DNA of 64,000 nt from the NCBI GenBank assembly GCA_033782935.1, contig JAWQEG010000293.1, positions 12,501 through 76,500 of the forward strand, read 5' to 3'. Below, piece by piece: positions 1-10,892 of the stretch. The position numbers were made by a program, and so were the translations under genes. Source of the stretch: Petrolisthes cinctipes. Taxonomy: Eukaryota; Arthropoda; Malacostraca; Decapoda; Porcellanidae. The notes below the pieces were generated by a model. It ran no database searches, was not told the origin of the DNA, and saw only the letters and a list, made by a program, of their open reading frames with translations. Within the stretch, counting starts at the first letter, position 1, and each line of letters begins with the position of its first letter.

Positions 1-558
1 CAAAAACTGGATGGGGACGACAGACATGAAGGAAAGACGACTGGGTGGGGAAAGGGTGGAGGACTGCATGGATGGAGTGGTGGGGTGGGGTGGGGAGGGA
101 GGAGATGGGCACTGTGGGTATGTGTGCTTGGGTGAGGGAGGGAGGGAGGGAGGGAGAGAGTGAGTGGATGGCCAAGGGAGTGTATGTTGTGGAGGGTGGG
201 GGGAGGTGCCAATGAGTTAAAGAGATTAGGGAGGGGGAGTAAATATATAGATGTAAATATAGGAATGAAATGAGAAGAGGCTGCAAGAGAATGAAATGAG
301 GGAAGGATAGAGGATGGGACTACACAGACTATAGCATAAAGTAGGAAATTAGAGGTAAAGAGATTGCAAGAGGAGGAAATAGAGGGTTGTTAGAGGGAAG
401 AAAAGGAGAGAAGGAGTTGGAGGGAAAGACAGGAAGAGGAGAGAGAGAATGGGAACGAGGTGGGAGTGCATGTAGGGTGCCTGGGAATGGGTTGGCAGGA
501 GGAGGAGGAGGAGGGGCCAGAGGGGAAGGAGAGGACGATCTGTTGGCCTCGAGTGGTG
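1..558. other. Upstream flank of first cuticle gene, purine-rich, no gene seen
   Basis: This stretch is strongly G/A-rich on the plus strand, with GGGGTGGGG and repeated GGGA runs around 80-160 that could form G-quadruplexes. The minus-strand ORFs here are Leu/Pro/Ser-rich low-complexity translations of a purine tract and show no domain. It ends at the TATA box of the first cuticle gene. Confidence 0.6.
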
Positions 559-566
559 TATAAAAG
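559..566 (+). promoter_or_regulatory. TATA box of cuticle gene 1
   Basis: TATAAAAG lies 61 bp before the ATG at 620, matching the spacing in the other cuticle genes of the window. A TTCAGA-like initiator follows at about 580. Confidence 0.75.
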
Positions 567-619
567 AGACTGCACTTCCTTCAGACACAGAATCCTCAGC
601 CAGACCTCACAAAGTCAAC

Positions 620-809
620 ATGAAGCTCGTGAGTACCAACACTGCCCACTGACACCAACACAACATACACACATACACACACACACACTGGCAACACCAT
701 CAACACAACACACACACACACACACTGACAACACCATCAACACAACACACACACACTGACAACACCATCAACACAACACACACACACACACTGACAACAC
801 CATCAACAC

Positions 810-842
<33 letters not shown>

Positions 843-3189
843 GCAACACCATCAACACAACACACACACTGACAACACCATCAATACAACACAACACACA
901 CATAAGGGAACTCATTTACAAAGTTGATATATTATTAAGGAGAGAACCCTTTTCTTGGTAAATTAGAGGGCTATTGCTTCCTCCAATCTATACCACGAAA
1001 GAGATCCCCTATTAGTACCACAGAGGTTGTCTTTGTCCCGCTATAGGAACAGAAGGGCAAAACATTAATCTTCCAATTACAAAAATATATAATAAAAAAG
1101 TAAATTCATAAATAAATAAATAAATAAATAAATGAAAATTAAGTTCCTCCACTCAAGTCTGTTAGTGCTATCGATGGTCATTAATTGGTACTGCATTATA
1201 TTGCTGATGAATTGGAGGCCTCTGGTTCTTCCACATTATGTCACAAAATCTGTAAGCTCCATTTCATCCAAAACACATGACCTCTTTACTCTATTATTTA
1301 GACTAATTAGTTTACTTAACATTCATCTATCTATGTAGTAAAGAAATTGTGCAAATGTGGCGTTTTACAAATTTTATTATTTTTGCTAAAGTCGAAAATT
1401 TTTCTTCATCTGGAAAAGTTATCCTACAAATGGGTTAATGTTTTTATTTTCTTTAAACTATTTTATGATTGTGTAACTAACTCTGCTTACCTTTATGTTA
1501 AAATGTAGCTAATGCCAGAAAAATATCCTGGTTAGAAATATTGCTCCCACCAGCTCCAGTCTCTTGCAGAACAGAGACTTCATAATTGGTGAAGTGGGAG
1601 TTAATACAAGAGACACTGCATGCCAATATTGGATCTCATACACGCTAAATCATTCAACAGTTATAGTGCTATACGTAGAAAACCTTTCTTCGTTAAGTAA
1701 AGCCAACTAATATAGCAAAGAGAGTAGTATATTGATGAATTTTCTTGGATCAAAGGAAATAATATGCTGTCATGAGGTTACAAATCGGTATCTATGTCAA
1801 CTGATCTGTTCGTCTGCTCCTTTGGCAATACTGAGTGAAGAATACAGTACAAAGTCTACACCATATGATCTAACACCTAACATAATTATGATCTACACCT
1901 AAGCCCATTTTTGCTACATTCTCAGGTAGTTTTCGCCTGCCTGGCCGCTCTTGCCGTCGCCTCCCCTCAGTTTGGGAGGCAATTCTTCACCCGTCCCAGC
2001 CCCATCCCTGCCCCACACCGCACCTCCCCCACCATCACCAGAGCAGTCCGTCCCGTCGCCATCCTGAGGGACGAGCGTCAGAATCTTGGCGACGGTAACT
2101 TCAACTACGACTTCGAGAGCGAGGACGGTATATCTGTCAGCGCGTCAGGCAGGCCAGGCTCCAATGGACAGACCAATATCCAGGGATCCTACAGGTGGGT
2201 GGGTGTTCTCGAGTCATCCTTTTAATATATCCCTTATTATCCTCTCTATATCCCTCTCTACCTCACTGTGACTATAATTATCATCCTCTACATCTCTCTC
2301 ACTGGCCTACCTTCATTTATTCTCCTCTCCAAATCTCTCTCTACCTCACTGCGACCCTTATTATCTTCTGTATGGTACCTCTCTCACTATTTCCCACATG
2401 CTTCCCCCAACAATGGCGACAATTTAACCCAGCACCCATAATGGTACAGTAGTTTTTTTTCACCAGCGAGGGCAAGTCATAAATCACACCTCCAGCACAT
2501 CACCTGCTCACCCCCCAGCCCCCTCCCCCAAGCCAAGGCGGTGGGATTAAAACAATGGACGAGGTTTGAGGGCTGGATGAAGGCTCGAGAGGGCTGAGTG
2601 AGGGCTGGGAAGAGCTGAATGAAAGCTGGGAAGGGCTGGATAAAGGTTGGGAAAGGCCGGATGAGGGGCTGAGTAAGGGGGGTGAGGGGTGGGAAGGGCT
2701 GATTAAGATGGGTTGAGAGCTAAGTAAGGGGCTGGGGGAGTGAATGATGGAGCAATATCACTGACCAGATGAAGGCATTAATTAAGGAGGAGTGTGTGGT
2801 AAGGGGTCGAGTGCCAATGAAGGAAGGACGATGTTTAGGGGAGAGCGTCAAAGCGTAGGGAGCAAAGAGGGGAGTTCAGGGAGAAAATGGGGGATATCAG
2901 GGACGTAGGGACGAAATCAAGTAGAAGTGTGAAGGACAGGGTTGGAGCAGCTAGGGGATAAAGGGGTGCTATGAGGAAAGATTAATTAATTTAGGGAGAG
3001 ATGTAAGGGACCGCGAGGGGAGGAGGTCAGGGAGGGAATAAGGAGGCGTGACGTATATAATGAAGGAGGGGGCGATGAGGTCAAGGTCAAGGAAAAAGAT
3101 CTATTATAGGTGTCACGAACACTTCTCCACACGCCAACCTCAGTAAAATCAAATATATACCATGCAGGTGAAAGTACGTGTGTGTGTGT

Positions 3190-3265
<76 letters not shown>

Positions 3266-3528
3266 CCACAATACGAGTTCACTACCACCCTATTCCCTCT
3301 ATCAAAATCCAGCACAAATAATTCTCCCTTCCCTCCGCTCCCTACAGATTCCCACTTCCTGAAGGAGGTTTCGCTGAGGTGACCTACTACGCTGACGAGA
3401 CTGGTTTCCACGCCCAATCCCCACTGCTTCCCGTCGGGCCGCCACTCCCACAACACGCCATCGACCAGATCCGTTTTGCCGAGCAGAATCGCCGTAGTGG
3501 TCGAAGCCACCGTGAGGCCTGGAATTAA
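620..3528 (+). CDS. RR-1 cuticle protein, gene 1 (three coding exons)
   Basis: Secreted structural protein predicted to bind chitin in the extracellular cuticle. Coding exons are 620-628, 1926-2194 and 3348-3528. Introns have GT-AG ends in phases 0 and 2. The product is 152 residues. Residues 1-16 (MKLVVFACLAALAVAS) are a signal peptide split after residue 3. A Pro/Ser/Thr/Arg-rich linker of about 28 residues follows, longer than in the other copies. ILRDERQNLGDGNF leads into the Chitin_bind_4 domain at about 60-121, which includes YYADETGF and the closing Pro of SPLLP. The tail HAIDQIRFAEQNRR resembles its neighbours, but the end SHREAWN is unique. This start is chosen because a TATA box and the conserved nine-base first exon lie there. 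Intron 1 holds a CA-rich minisatellite and intron 2 a long (GT)n. Family assignment is firm; tissue role is inferred. Confidence 0.9.
650..905 (+). repeat. CA-rich minisatellite in intron 1 of gene 1
   Basis: About six degenerate units of an ACTGACAACACCATCAACAC core are separated by (AC)n runs of variable length. The overlapping ORFs are translations of this repeat. Confidence 0.85.
906..1925. other. Rest of intron 1 of gene 1
   Basis: AT-rich intron sequence. At about 965-1040 there is a decayed fragment of the foldback element family seen at 7981-8146 (shared motif CCCTATTAGTACCAC). No other feature is seen. Confidence 0.5.
2540..2760 (+). repeat. Degenerate GGGCTGGATGA-type tandem repeat in intron 2 of gene 1
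   Basis: Short imperfect units around GGGCTGRRTGA/GGGAAGRGCTG recur about ten times. They are G-rich on the coding strand. Confidence 0.6.
3178..3264 (+). repeat. (GT)n microsatellite
   Basis: An almost pure GT dinucleotide run of about 87 bp, with one TA interruption, about 85 bp before exon 3 of gene 1. Confidence 0.95.
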
Positions 3529-3907
3529 AGCAGCTAAAAAAGTTTCTGTCACACTACATATAGCACTGGTTTACTAACTTTACTTCATCCTTGATCCTTC
3601 GACTGGCTCCATCCCGATCCTACGAGTACACTACTAACCCTCTGGACAATGGCTAAAGGATGTAGGATACTCTTGCTTGATCGGTCGGTGGCTATAGAGG
3701 ATTATTGTGCTAGTGTGACAATCGATTCATTTATTTACACAGGAGGCCATAAATTAAGATCCGGGAGTGGTATCAGTATAATGTAGTTGGCAACGACGCT
3801 GTGTTCTCATTGCTAGTCTGCCGGAAGTATGATGGGTTCCTCTCATGGTCCCTCATAGTCTGGTAATGGCTTGTATTGAGGGCCGCGACACCCTTCAAAC
3901 ACCTTAT

Positions 3908-3913
3908 AATAAA
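3908..3913 (+). other. Candidate poly(A) signal for gene 1
   Basis: AATAAA lies about 380 bp after the stop codon and is the first canonical hexamer downstream. An ATTAAA overlapping the stop is too close to be the main signal. Confidence 0.4.
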
Positions 3914-4011
3914 AATGCCCTTCAAAGACACTTATTCTTTTTTGTACCCTCATTATGTACCCTCTAAACACACATATGGTTTTGCTTTTTTTCATTACGT
4001 TAATATGTCTC

Positions 4012-4014
<3 letters not shown>

Positions 4015-4062
<48 letters not shown>
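4015..4062 (+). repeat. (CA)n microsatellite
   Basis: A pure AC run of about 48 bp. Confidence 0.95.
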
Positions 4063-4065
<3 letters not shown>

Positions 4066-4776
4066 CACGCACGCTTCTTTTTTCTTCCATCTCTTTTAAA
4101 AGGGAGACGTTTGTGGGATTATATTATTCTACATTCCACTTCGTCAGAGTCCCTTACCACCTACAATTAATTTCTCAAGATTGTTGTCGGGTTTGAAACA
4201 TGAGTTGTGTTTTCCTTGGATTTGCAAATAATTTTTTCCAAATATACCGTTGCTGATCAAGACTGCAATATTATCTCGTTATGATATTTATTAATACGCA
4301 GTAATTTGATGCAGTCGTCAATATAACCTCAGCTTACGGGTTTCATAATCCTTCCTAAAAAAAACAAAATCTGTCAACAGATTTTAGTAACTGAAGTTTG
4401 TTACTAAATGTTAAATGTTTTACTTGGACGTTGTTGAGTCTACAAATATCAATGAAATACACAACAATCAAATAAGAAAAGAAAAAAAGTTGTGAAACGA
4501 GATTTGAAAGTTTCCCACACAAGTTGAAATTCTAGACACATTACATATTTAACCATGACCTGGGTCGTTTTCATCCTTTCTACTGAAGGCCAGTATATTC
4601 CCTAAACTGTCCCACAAAACATAATACATGCAACGTACTTAGGTATACTATATGTTGTGGTGTAATGTTGGTATATGTTGTTGTTTCTTGTTTGCCCCTG
4701 TCTGTTTGTCTTTTATTTTTTTTATTTTTTTTTTATTTTTTATTTTTTTATATGTTCCGACACTGGACATAGTCAG

Positions 4777-4944
4777 TTAAGGACCCTGTGATCGTGTATG
4801 AGAATTGCATGGTGGCTTATGATTCCTCCTGACTATGCCACGAAACAACCTCCTTCAATATAGGTACATGTGTGTGTGTTTCGTGGCAATATTTGAAGGA
4901 CTCGTTTACCTCCAATTTTCTCACTACATCACAGGGTCCCTTAA
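4777..4944. mobile_element. TTAA-flanked foldback element, family 1 (copy a)
   Basis: Imperfect palindrome of 168 bp. It starts TTAAGGACCCTGTGATCG and ends ATCACAGGGTCCCTTAA, with internal inverted motifs GCCACGAAACA and TGTTTCGTGGC-like. TTAA at both ends is the target-site signature of the piggyBac superfamily. No coding capacity. It shares its right TTAA with the next element. Related copies lie at 11297-11456 and 58916-59071. Confidence 0.75.
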
Positions 4945-5103
4945 GGGGGTAATTCACTTTTGTTACATTGGAGTGCCTTGATTCCTCCAAAGTATGCCAG
5001 GAAACAGGACCAGATGAACAAACATAATGGTGTGTTCTGTTGTTTGGAATAATTTATAGGAATCACTTGCTCCAGATTTACCAACACTGAACTTCACCCT
5101 TAA
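4941..5103. mobile_element. TTAA-flanked foldback element, family 2 (copy a)
   Basis: Begins TTAAGGGGGTAATTCAC and ends CTTCACCCTTAA. Inside are the inverted halves GATTCCTCCAAAGTATGCC and the TTGGAATAATTTATAGGAATC-like half. It is abutted to family 1 copy a and shares TTAA 4941-4944. It is a non-autonomous miniature element; superfamily is inferred from TTAA only. Confidence 0.75.
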
Positions 5104-5501
5104 CAGATCGTCGGCTAGTCTCTCCCTGCACATATAGCCAAACTCGGCAACGTCATTTTATTTCACCAAACCTAGAACGGATGTTGGCCAGACGACAAAT
5201 TTTTTTATGTATCCTATAATATTGTTGCCTCACTTTGATCACACCGGCCCTCAAGTCACTATAGCCTCCTTCTACCCACTACTAACATAAAGAATCTCAC
5301 AAAACTGGTGGTATGATGTTGTTGACCAGACCAAACCAATGGATAAGCAACGAGTTTCATAAGCAACACTGATTATTATAACAAAGTACCAACGCCATAA
5401 TTATTCAGGATACCTAGCGAGTTTTCTTAAATTCTTTTTGGTAACAACTATGCTGACCAATTTGAATATGATTTCCTAGATAGACATAGCTGTATATTTT
5501 C

Positions 5502-5555
<54 letters not shown>
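5502..5555 (+). repeat. (CT)n microsatellite
   Basis: A TC dinucleotide run of about 54 bp. Confidence 0.95.
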
Positions 5556-5557
<2 letters not shown>

Positions 5558-5821
5558 GTGGTTCCTGAGTTATAATATCTGAATAGTTATAGTGTGAAAA
5601 GTCTTATTCCATTAATATTTCATAATAATTAATATTTCATAACTATAACCTCACAACTATAAAATAAAACACACACACACACACACATGTATCAATGGTC
5701 TAGTACGGCAGCAACTTGGATCGACTTTAATATTCCATAAAAATAAAAAAACACAGGGAGAACCTATTAAAAACCTCATCATCATCAATACTATATAATA
5801 TCAACACTTTATGCAGCACTC

Positions 5822-6028
5822 TTAAGGGGGTGCAGGAGTAGGGGACAGGCTTGGGGGGGGGTGCGGGAATATGGGGACAGGCTTAGGGTGGGTAGAAAGC
5901 CTGTCCCCTATTCCCGCACCCCCCTAACTCCCCCCCCCCAAGCCTGTCCCCCTACTCCCGCACCCCCAAAAAACCCCACACCCCCCTAAACCCCCAAAGC
6001 CTGTCCCCCTATTCCCGCACCCCCTTAA
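5822..6028. mobile_element. G-rich palindromic TTAA element (copy a)
   Basis: Flanked by TTAA on both sides. The left half carries two copies of a GTGCGGGAATAGGGG-ACAGGCTTGGG module in direct orientation. After a GGGTGGGTAGAAAG centre, the right half carries three copies in the opposite orientation. The whole can fold into a hairpin, and its G runs could form quadruplexes. A close relative lies at 60647-60871. Confidence 0.75.
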
Positions 6029-6229
6029 CCATCAATGAAAAAATGTCCATAAACTGTATATATAATCACTTGCTTATGCCAACAATATCGTTTTCTTCAT
6101 TATCGTCACAAAAATATTATTCAGACTGTAAAAAAATATGGTGAAAGGAAATGAATGACATGCTACCCTATTACTGCACTGCACATCCCATAGATAGGAC
6201 AGTAGAGTATAAGAGAAACGATGGTTGGT

Positions 6230-6670
6230 GAAGGAATAGGTGGGTAGGTGATGGTGATGGTGGTAGTGGTGTTGATTGGTAATGAAAGATAGGGATGGTG
6301 ATGATGAAGGTGGAAGTGGTGGTAGTGGTGGTGATGGATGATAGTGGTGGTGATGAAGGTGGAGGTGGTTGGTGGAGGTGAGTGGTGGTGATTGTGGTAA
6401 AAGATAGTGAGTGATGATGATGTAGGTAGAGGTGGGTGATGGAGGTGAATTGTGGTGAAAGACAGTGGTGATGATGAAGGTGGAGATGCATGGGTGGTAG
6501 TAGTGACGGTGGTGGTGGTGGTGGTGGTGGTGGTGGTGGTGGTGGTAGTAGTAGTGATGATGGTGGAAGAGTGTTGACGAGGGTGGAGGTGAAAGGTTAT
6601 AAACTATAAAGTGATGAATGTGAGAGTGGTGGTGATTGGTGGTGGATAGAGTGACAGAAGTGGGTTGAGA
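6230..6670 (+). repeat. GGT/GAT-rich simple sequence
   Basis: Dense GTGGTGGTGATG-type sequence with a pure (TGG)n core at about 6510-6546. The His/Pro-rich reverse ORF is a repeat translation. Confidence 0.85.
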
Positions 6671-6709
6671 AAGTAGTGTGGAATCCTAATCATTCATCTA
6701 TTTTCATTT

Positions 6710-6711
<2 letters not shown>

Positions 6712-6769
<58 letters not shown>
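6712..6769 (+). repeat. (GT)n microsatellite followed by poly(T)
   Basis: A GT run of about 58 bp. It is followed by duplicated TTTTAGTCCATRTGTG motifs and a poly(T) at about 6806-6828. Confidence 0.9.
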
Positions 6770-6772
<3 letters not shown>

Positions 6773-7073
6773 AGTCCATGTGTGTTTTAGTCCATATGTG
6801 TGTTTTTTTTTTTTTTTTTTTTTTTTTTAATCCATGTGTGTTTTTTTTTTAATCCAATCATCGGCACCATTCACTTTAGGTCAAATTCCTCTCTTCAGAA
6901 TTAAATGATGGACACTAATGAGGAACGTTTCTTCACCCAGTCACCCAAGGATTGCTGGCTGTACTATCTATCTATGTAGGCTATGTGTCGTACAAGGGTC
7001 AGGTTGCAAATGTAGGGTGTGGAATGTTGATTGGTGTGTGTACCGTACCTCTGTTGTCTAAGGTTTATAATGT

Positions 7074-7186
<113 letters not shown>

Positions 7187-7405
7187 AACAGAAGCAGTGA
7201 GAAGAGCTAGGTGGAAGAAGAGATTACAGTAAGGAACGAAGGAAGGAGAAAGCATGATGGGAAATGGAAGAAAATGAGAAGGGCAGGAATGAGAGAGGAA
7301 AGAGAAGGGGCAAGAAATATTAAAAGAGAAAGGAAATGACAGAAGGAAGGAGAAAGGGTGTTACTGAACCTGCTCTCAAACTGTGTTAGGCTTACCACAA
7401 CCTGT

Positions 7406-7409
<4 letters not shown>

Positions 7410-7457
<48 letters not shown>

Positions 7458-7482
7458 ATTACGATGGTGGAAGAAAGGCATT

Positions 7483-7545
<63 letters not shown>

Positions 7546-7573
7546 ATTACGATGGTGGAAGAAAGGCATTGCT
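7410..7573 (+). repeat. Tandemly duplicated (CT)n plus 31-bp unique segment
   Basis: A (CT)n tract followed by a 31-bp sequence beginning TTCATTACGATGGTGGAAGA occurs twice in direct order (unique parts at 7455-7485 and 7543-7573). This indicates a duplication of about 88 bp anchored in the microsatellite. Confidence 0.85.
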
Positions 7574-7760
7574 AGTTGAATCTGTAATGATATATTTTAC
7601 TAAACTACCACATAAGATATCTATAAAATTACTCAGTTTTATTTGGTGACTGATTAAATATAGATTGCTTTGGTAACCTTATGATGTCACCCCATGAAAC
7701 TGTCACACACATATGGTAAATAAAAGTAATAAAAGATAAGAACAATTCGTATCCAAAACG

Positions 7761-7785
7761 AAAAAAAAAAAAAAAAAAAAAAAAA
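7761..7785 (+). repeat. Poly(A) tract
   Basis: A run of 25 A residues. Confidence 0.9.
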
Positions 7786-7841
7786 GTGGATAGCAAGAGA
7801 CTCAGTGACCCACATTTGGAAAGTCGAGCAGTATTTGTATT

Positions 7842-7984
7842 TTAAGGGAATGGTACACGTTAGTGTACACCAATGAATACATAATTATAATGATTTCCTG
7901 TTGCTTGGAATAGTTTGGAGGAATGAGTTGCTTCAAATTTATCACCAACAACAAACACTGTACTGTATACCGGTACCCACTTAA
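7842..7984. mobile_element. TTAA-flanked foldback element, family 2-like
   Basis: Starts TTAAGGGAATGGTACACG and ends ACCCACTTAA. It carries the half-site TTGGAATAGTTTGGAGGAAT and a TTTATCACCAACA end like family 2. It shares its right TTAA with the next element. Confidence 0.6.
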
Positions 7985-8146
7985 GGCGAGATTTTCTTGT
8001 TGGTGAATGGGAAGGTCTCTGATTTCTCTAACCCATTTGCCACGAAACAGATTCCCTATTAGTACCACTGAGGGCGTCTGATTCTTGGCATAGTTTGGTA
8101 GATTCAAAGACCTTCCAATTCACCAACAAGAAAATCTCCCCCAAAC
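7981..8146. mobile_element. Foldback element, family 3 (copy a)
   Basis: TTAAGGCGAGATTTTCTTG at the left is inverted as CAAGAAAATCTCCCCCAAA at the right. The right TTAA has decayed. Internal motifs are GCCACGAAACAGATTCCC and GGCATAGTTTGG. It is chained to the preceding element through TTAA 7981-7984. Confidence 0.6.
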
Positions 8147-8169
8147 CTAATCGAGGAGGTAATACAGAC

Positions 8170-8201
8170 TCGGGGGGCGGGGGGGGGGGAGGGGGGGGGG
8201 C
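8170..8201 (+). repeat. Poly(G) tract
   Basis: A near-continuous G run of about 30 bp, a strong quadruplex candidate. Confidence 0.9.
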
Positions 8202-8321
8202 TAATATGACACGTGGAGTATATTTTTCTGAAGGGGTAACAATTTATGAGTAAGGGTGGTATTTAGGGTTGAGAACTAAGCATCAAGTAGCCATCGTACT
8301 ACACAGTTACGAATATGTAGA

Positions 8322-8487
8322 GGAATGGTTCTATGTTGGTGAATTGAAAAGTCTCTGAATCCTCCAAACTATGCCAGGAAACAGATGCCCTCAATGGTAC
8401 TAATAAGGGATCTGTTTCGTGGCATAGTTTGGAGGAATCAGCTGTAGCCTAGTCTACTAATTTACCAACAAGAGAATCTACCCTTAA
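8322..8487. mobile_element. Foldback element, family 3 (copy b)
   Basis: Contains TGTTGGTGAATTGAAAAG at the left, inverted at the right as a form close to CTACTAATTTACCAACA. Internal halves are CCTCCAAACTATGCCAGG and GGCATAGTTTGGAGGAATC. It ends at CCCTTAA (TTAA 8484-8487). Confidence 0.6.
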
Positions 8488-8627
8488 TTGGACTTATGAT
8501 ACTGGTAGATTGGTGACCGCCGGGTTAGAGAAGGAGAAAGTTACGAGGATGAAGGTATAATTATGAGAGATGAAGGGCGAGTGATACAAGGAGGTGAGGG
8601 GAGTTAAGGAAACGAGGGTAATGAAGA

Positions 8628-8770
8628 ATGAATGGTGGTGGTGGTGGTGGTGAAGGTATGGGTCTGTGGCTGGTGGTGGTGGTGGTGGTGATGATAATAA
8701 TGGTGAATAGTGATGGTGATGGTGGAGGTAAATTGAAAGTGAGAGATAAAAATGAAGGTAATAAAGGAAC

Positions 8771-8849
<79 letters not shown>
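8628..8849 (+). repeat. (TGG)n-rich tract and (GA)n microsatellite
   Basis: GGTGGT-rich sequence to about 8730, then a pure GA run at 8772-8849. Overlapping ORFs are repeat translations. Confidence 0.9.
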
Positions 8850-8851
<2 letters not shown>

Positions 8852-8995
8852 GGCATATAATAATGACAGTAAGTGACAGAAACAAACCCCTTCCCACGAG
8901 CCGTCTTGGGTGACATAATCCTAGTCTTGAAAGGGAATCCTGTGCCCTCTCACCACCCTCCCTGCCTCTAAACCATATATACCTGCAAAATAATC

Positions 8996-9175
8996 ACCTC
9001 TTGTTATTGTCATTTCCTGTTCATATCTTCACTTTATTTGGGTTTTATTACAGAGCCTTGTTACTATCTTGTATTATTATCATTTGGTCTTGTTCATCTT
9101 TCTCGTTTTATTCCTGTTATAGTGCTTGTCCTTGTTCACCACTCCTGTTCTTCTTCTGTCTTTATTTACATTATC
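8996..9175 (+). repeat. Diverged duplicate of the start of intron 1 of cuticle gene 2
   Basis: About 170 bp starting CACCTCTTGTTATTGTCATT aligns with 11661-11830 in the first intron of cuticle gene 2, with scattered substitutions and short indels. No first exon, TATA box or later exons accompany it. It is probably the remnant of a duplicated gene copy or of a partial duplication. Confidence 0.7.
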
Positions 9176-9239
9176 TTCCATCCATCTTCACTCGTGCCAC
9201 CAGCATCTCCTCCCCTCACCTCTCTCTGCACTCCTCCCT

Positions 9240-9840
9240 TCTCCCTTAACATCCCCCTTTTTGCTCGTGTCTAAATTCCTTCTTTCCTTCACCCTCTGTT
9301 CACTTCTCCCTTCCATATCATCCCCCTCCCTTACCCCTATCAACATCCCCTCCCCTCAACCCCTCGTTATCCCCCTTCCTTATCATTCATTATCCCCTTC
9401 CTCATCCTTGTTATTGCCCTTTCCCCTTAACCTGATAACTCCTCCTTCAATCCCTTCCTCCTCCCCCTATACCTCTTCCTCCTCCTCCTCCTCCTATACC
9501 TCTTCCTCCTCCTCCTATACCCCTTACTCCTCCTCTTCCTCCTATACCTCTTCCTCCTCCTCCTTCTATACCTCTTCCTCCTCCTCCTCCTCCTATACCT
9601 CTTCCTCCTCCTTCCTCATTCAATCCTCAATTCCTCAAACAATCCATCTGCTGTACTTTTCTGTCACTCTCTACTATCTCTCTCTCCCTTTCCTTCTCTG
9701 CAACCCTTCCTTCTCTCTCAACAACACTCACTCTCTCTTCTTCTTTAGGCTCCATCTTCCCTTTCTCCTCACTTCTACCCTCAAGCTTCCTTTTTTCCTT
9801 ACCCTTCTCTCTTCCTCTCACACCCCCTAACATTTATTCC
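9240..9840 (+). repeat. Pyrimidine-rich tract with TATACCTCTTCCTCCTCC repeats
   Basis: The plus strand is nearly all C and T. At 9462-9612 short units of TATACCTCTTCCTCC(TCC)n repeat about seven times. The 234-residue Ser/Leu/Pro ORF across it is a low-complexity translation. Confidence 0.8.
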
Positions 9841-10208
9841 TCTACCTATACTCTCCCCATAAGCTGGTATAACCCCCTCCCTCCTCCCTCTGTCGCTCCT
9901 CCTCTTCCTTAGTCTCCTCCATTGGTTGTGTTAGTAATAAATCAACTGTAGAATAGAACAACAATTTTCCCTCATTCCTTCCTGTCCTAAGTTTCACAGC
10001 AGTTTTTCCATACTACGTGGTTTCCCTTCCAACTGATTCACTGCCATTAAAAGCTGGAGGGATTGGTGGTGGGGAGGAGCCTACCACTATTCTATCCTTT
10101 TTCTCAACCAGTATAGTTAATAGCTTAGACATAAAGAGCCTTGTAAGGACAGTAGGTCTGCTGTTGTTTGATTTCCTTTGTATTCCTCTGTATTCCTATG
10201 CATTCCCT

Positions 10209-10352
10209 TTAAGGAGATAGTACACTGTTGGTAAATCTGGAGCAAATTATTCCTTCAAACTATTCTAAGCAACAGGCCACCATTATTTTTGTTCTTCTGG
10301 TCCTTTTTCCTGAAATACTTTGGAGGAATCAAGACGCTCCAATGTACCGTAA
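10209..10352. mobile_element. TTAA foldback element, family 2 (copy b)
   Basis: Starts TTAAGGAGATAGTACACTG and continues TTGGTAAATCTGGAGCAA. The inverted half near the end reads ACTTTGGAGGAATCAAGACG. The right terminal TTAA is degraded. Confidence 0.6.
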
Positions 10353-10536
10353 GCTCTCCCCCTCCCCCCATCCCCCTACTTCGGCGACCTTCCCCTTCAC
10401 CACTCGGACCCTGCCCTTTCCCTCCCCTCTACAGTAACAGGTTGGTGCCCTTCTCCCTATCCCAGTCACCTACCTTCCCTTCCACTCCATTCTATACCCA
10501 TCAACCTTTCACCCAGACATAATCATTGAAACCTAT

Positions 10537-10892
10537 ACTTATGTCTCTTTTAGGGCATATAGCAATGTCTCTTTTAGATCCTATAGCAATGACTCTTTTA
10601 AATTCTATGTCAATGTCTCTTTTAGATCCTATAGTAATGTCTCTTTTAGATACTATAGCAATGTCTCTTTTAGATCCTATAGCAATGTCTCTTTTAGATA
10701 CTATAGCAATGTCTCTTTATGGACCTATAGCAATGTCTCTTTATGGACCTATAGTAATGTCTCTTTTAGATACTATAGCAATGTCTCTTCTAGATCCTAT
10801 AGCAATGTCTCTTTTAGATCCTAAAGAAATGTCTCTTCTAGATCCTATAGTAATGTCTCTTTTAGATCCTATAACATCCTATAACAATGTCT
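10537..10892 (+). repeat. 24-bp minisatellite with an open frame
   Basis: About 14 units of a 24-bp repeat with core AGCAATGTCTCTTTTAGATC. Since 24 is divisible by three, one frame stays open and reads an eight-residue repeat of type IAMSLLDP over a 135-codon ORF (10526-10933). No promoter, splice site or signal peptide supports translation, so I treat it as a minisatellite. Confidence 0.85.

Noticed and set aside
9126..9830. ORF of 234 codons rich in Ser/Leu/Pro
   Set aside because: Runs over a pyrimidine tract with TCC repeats; low complexity.
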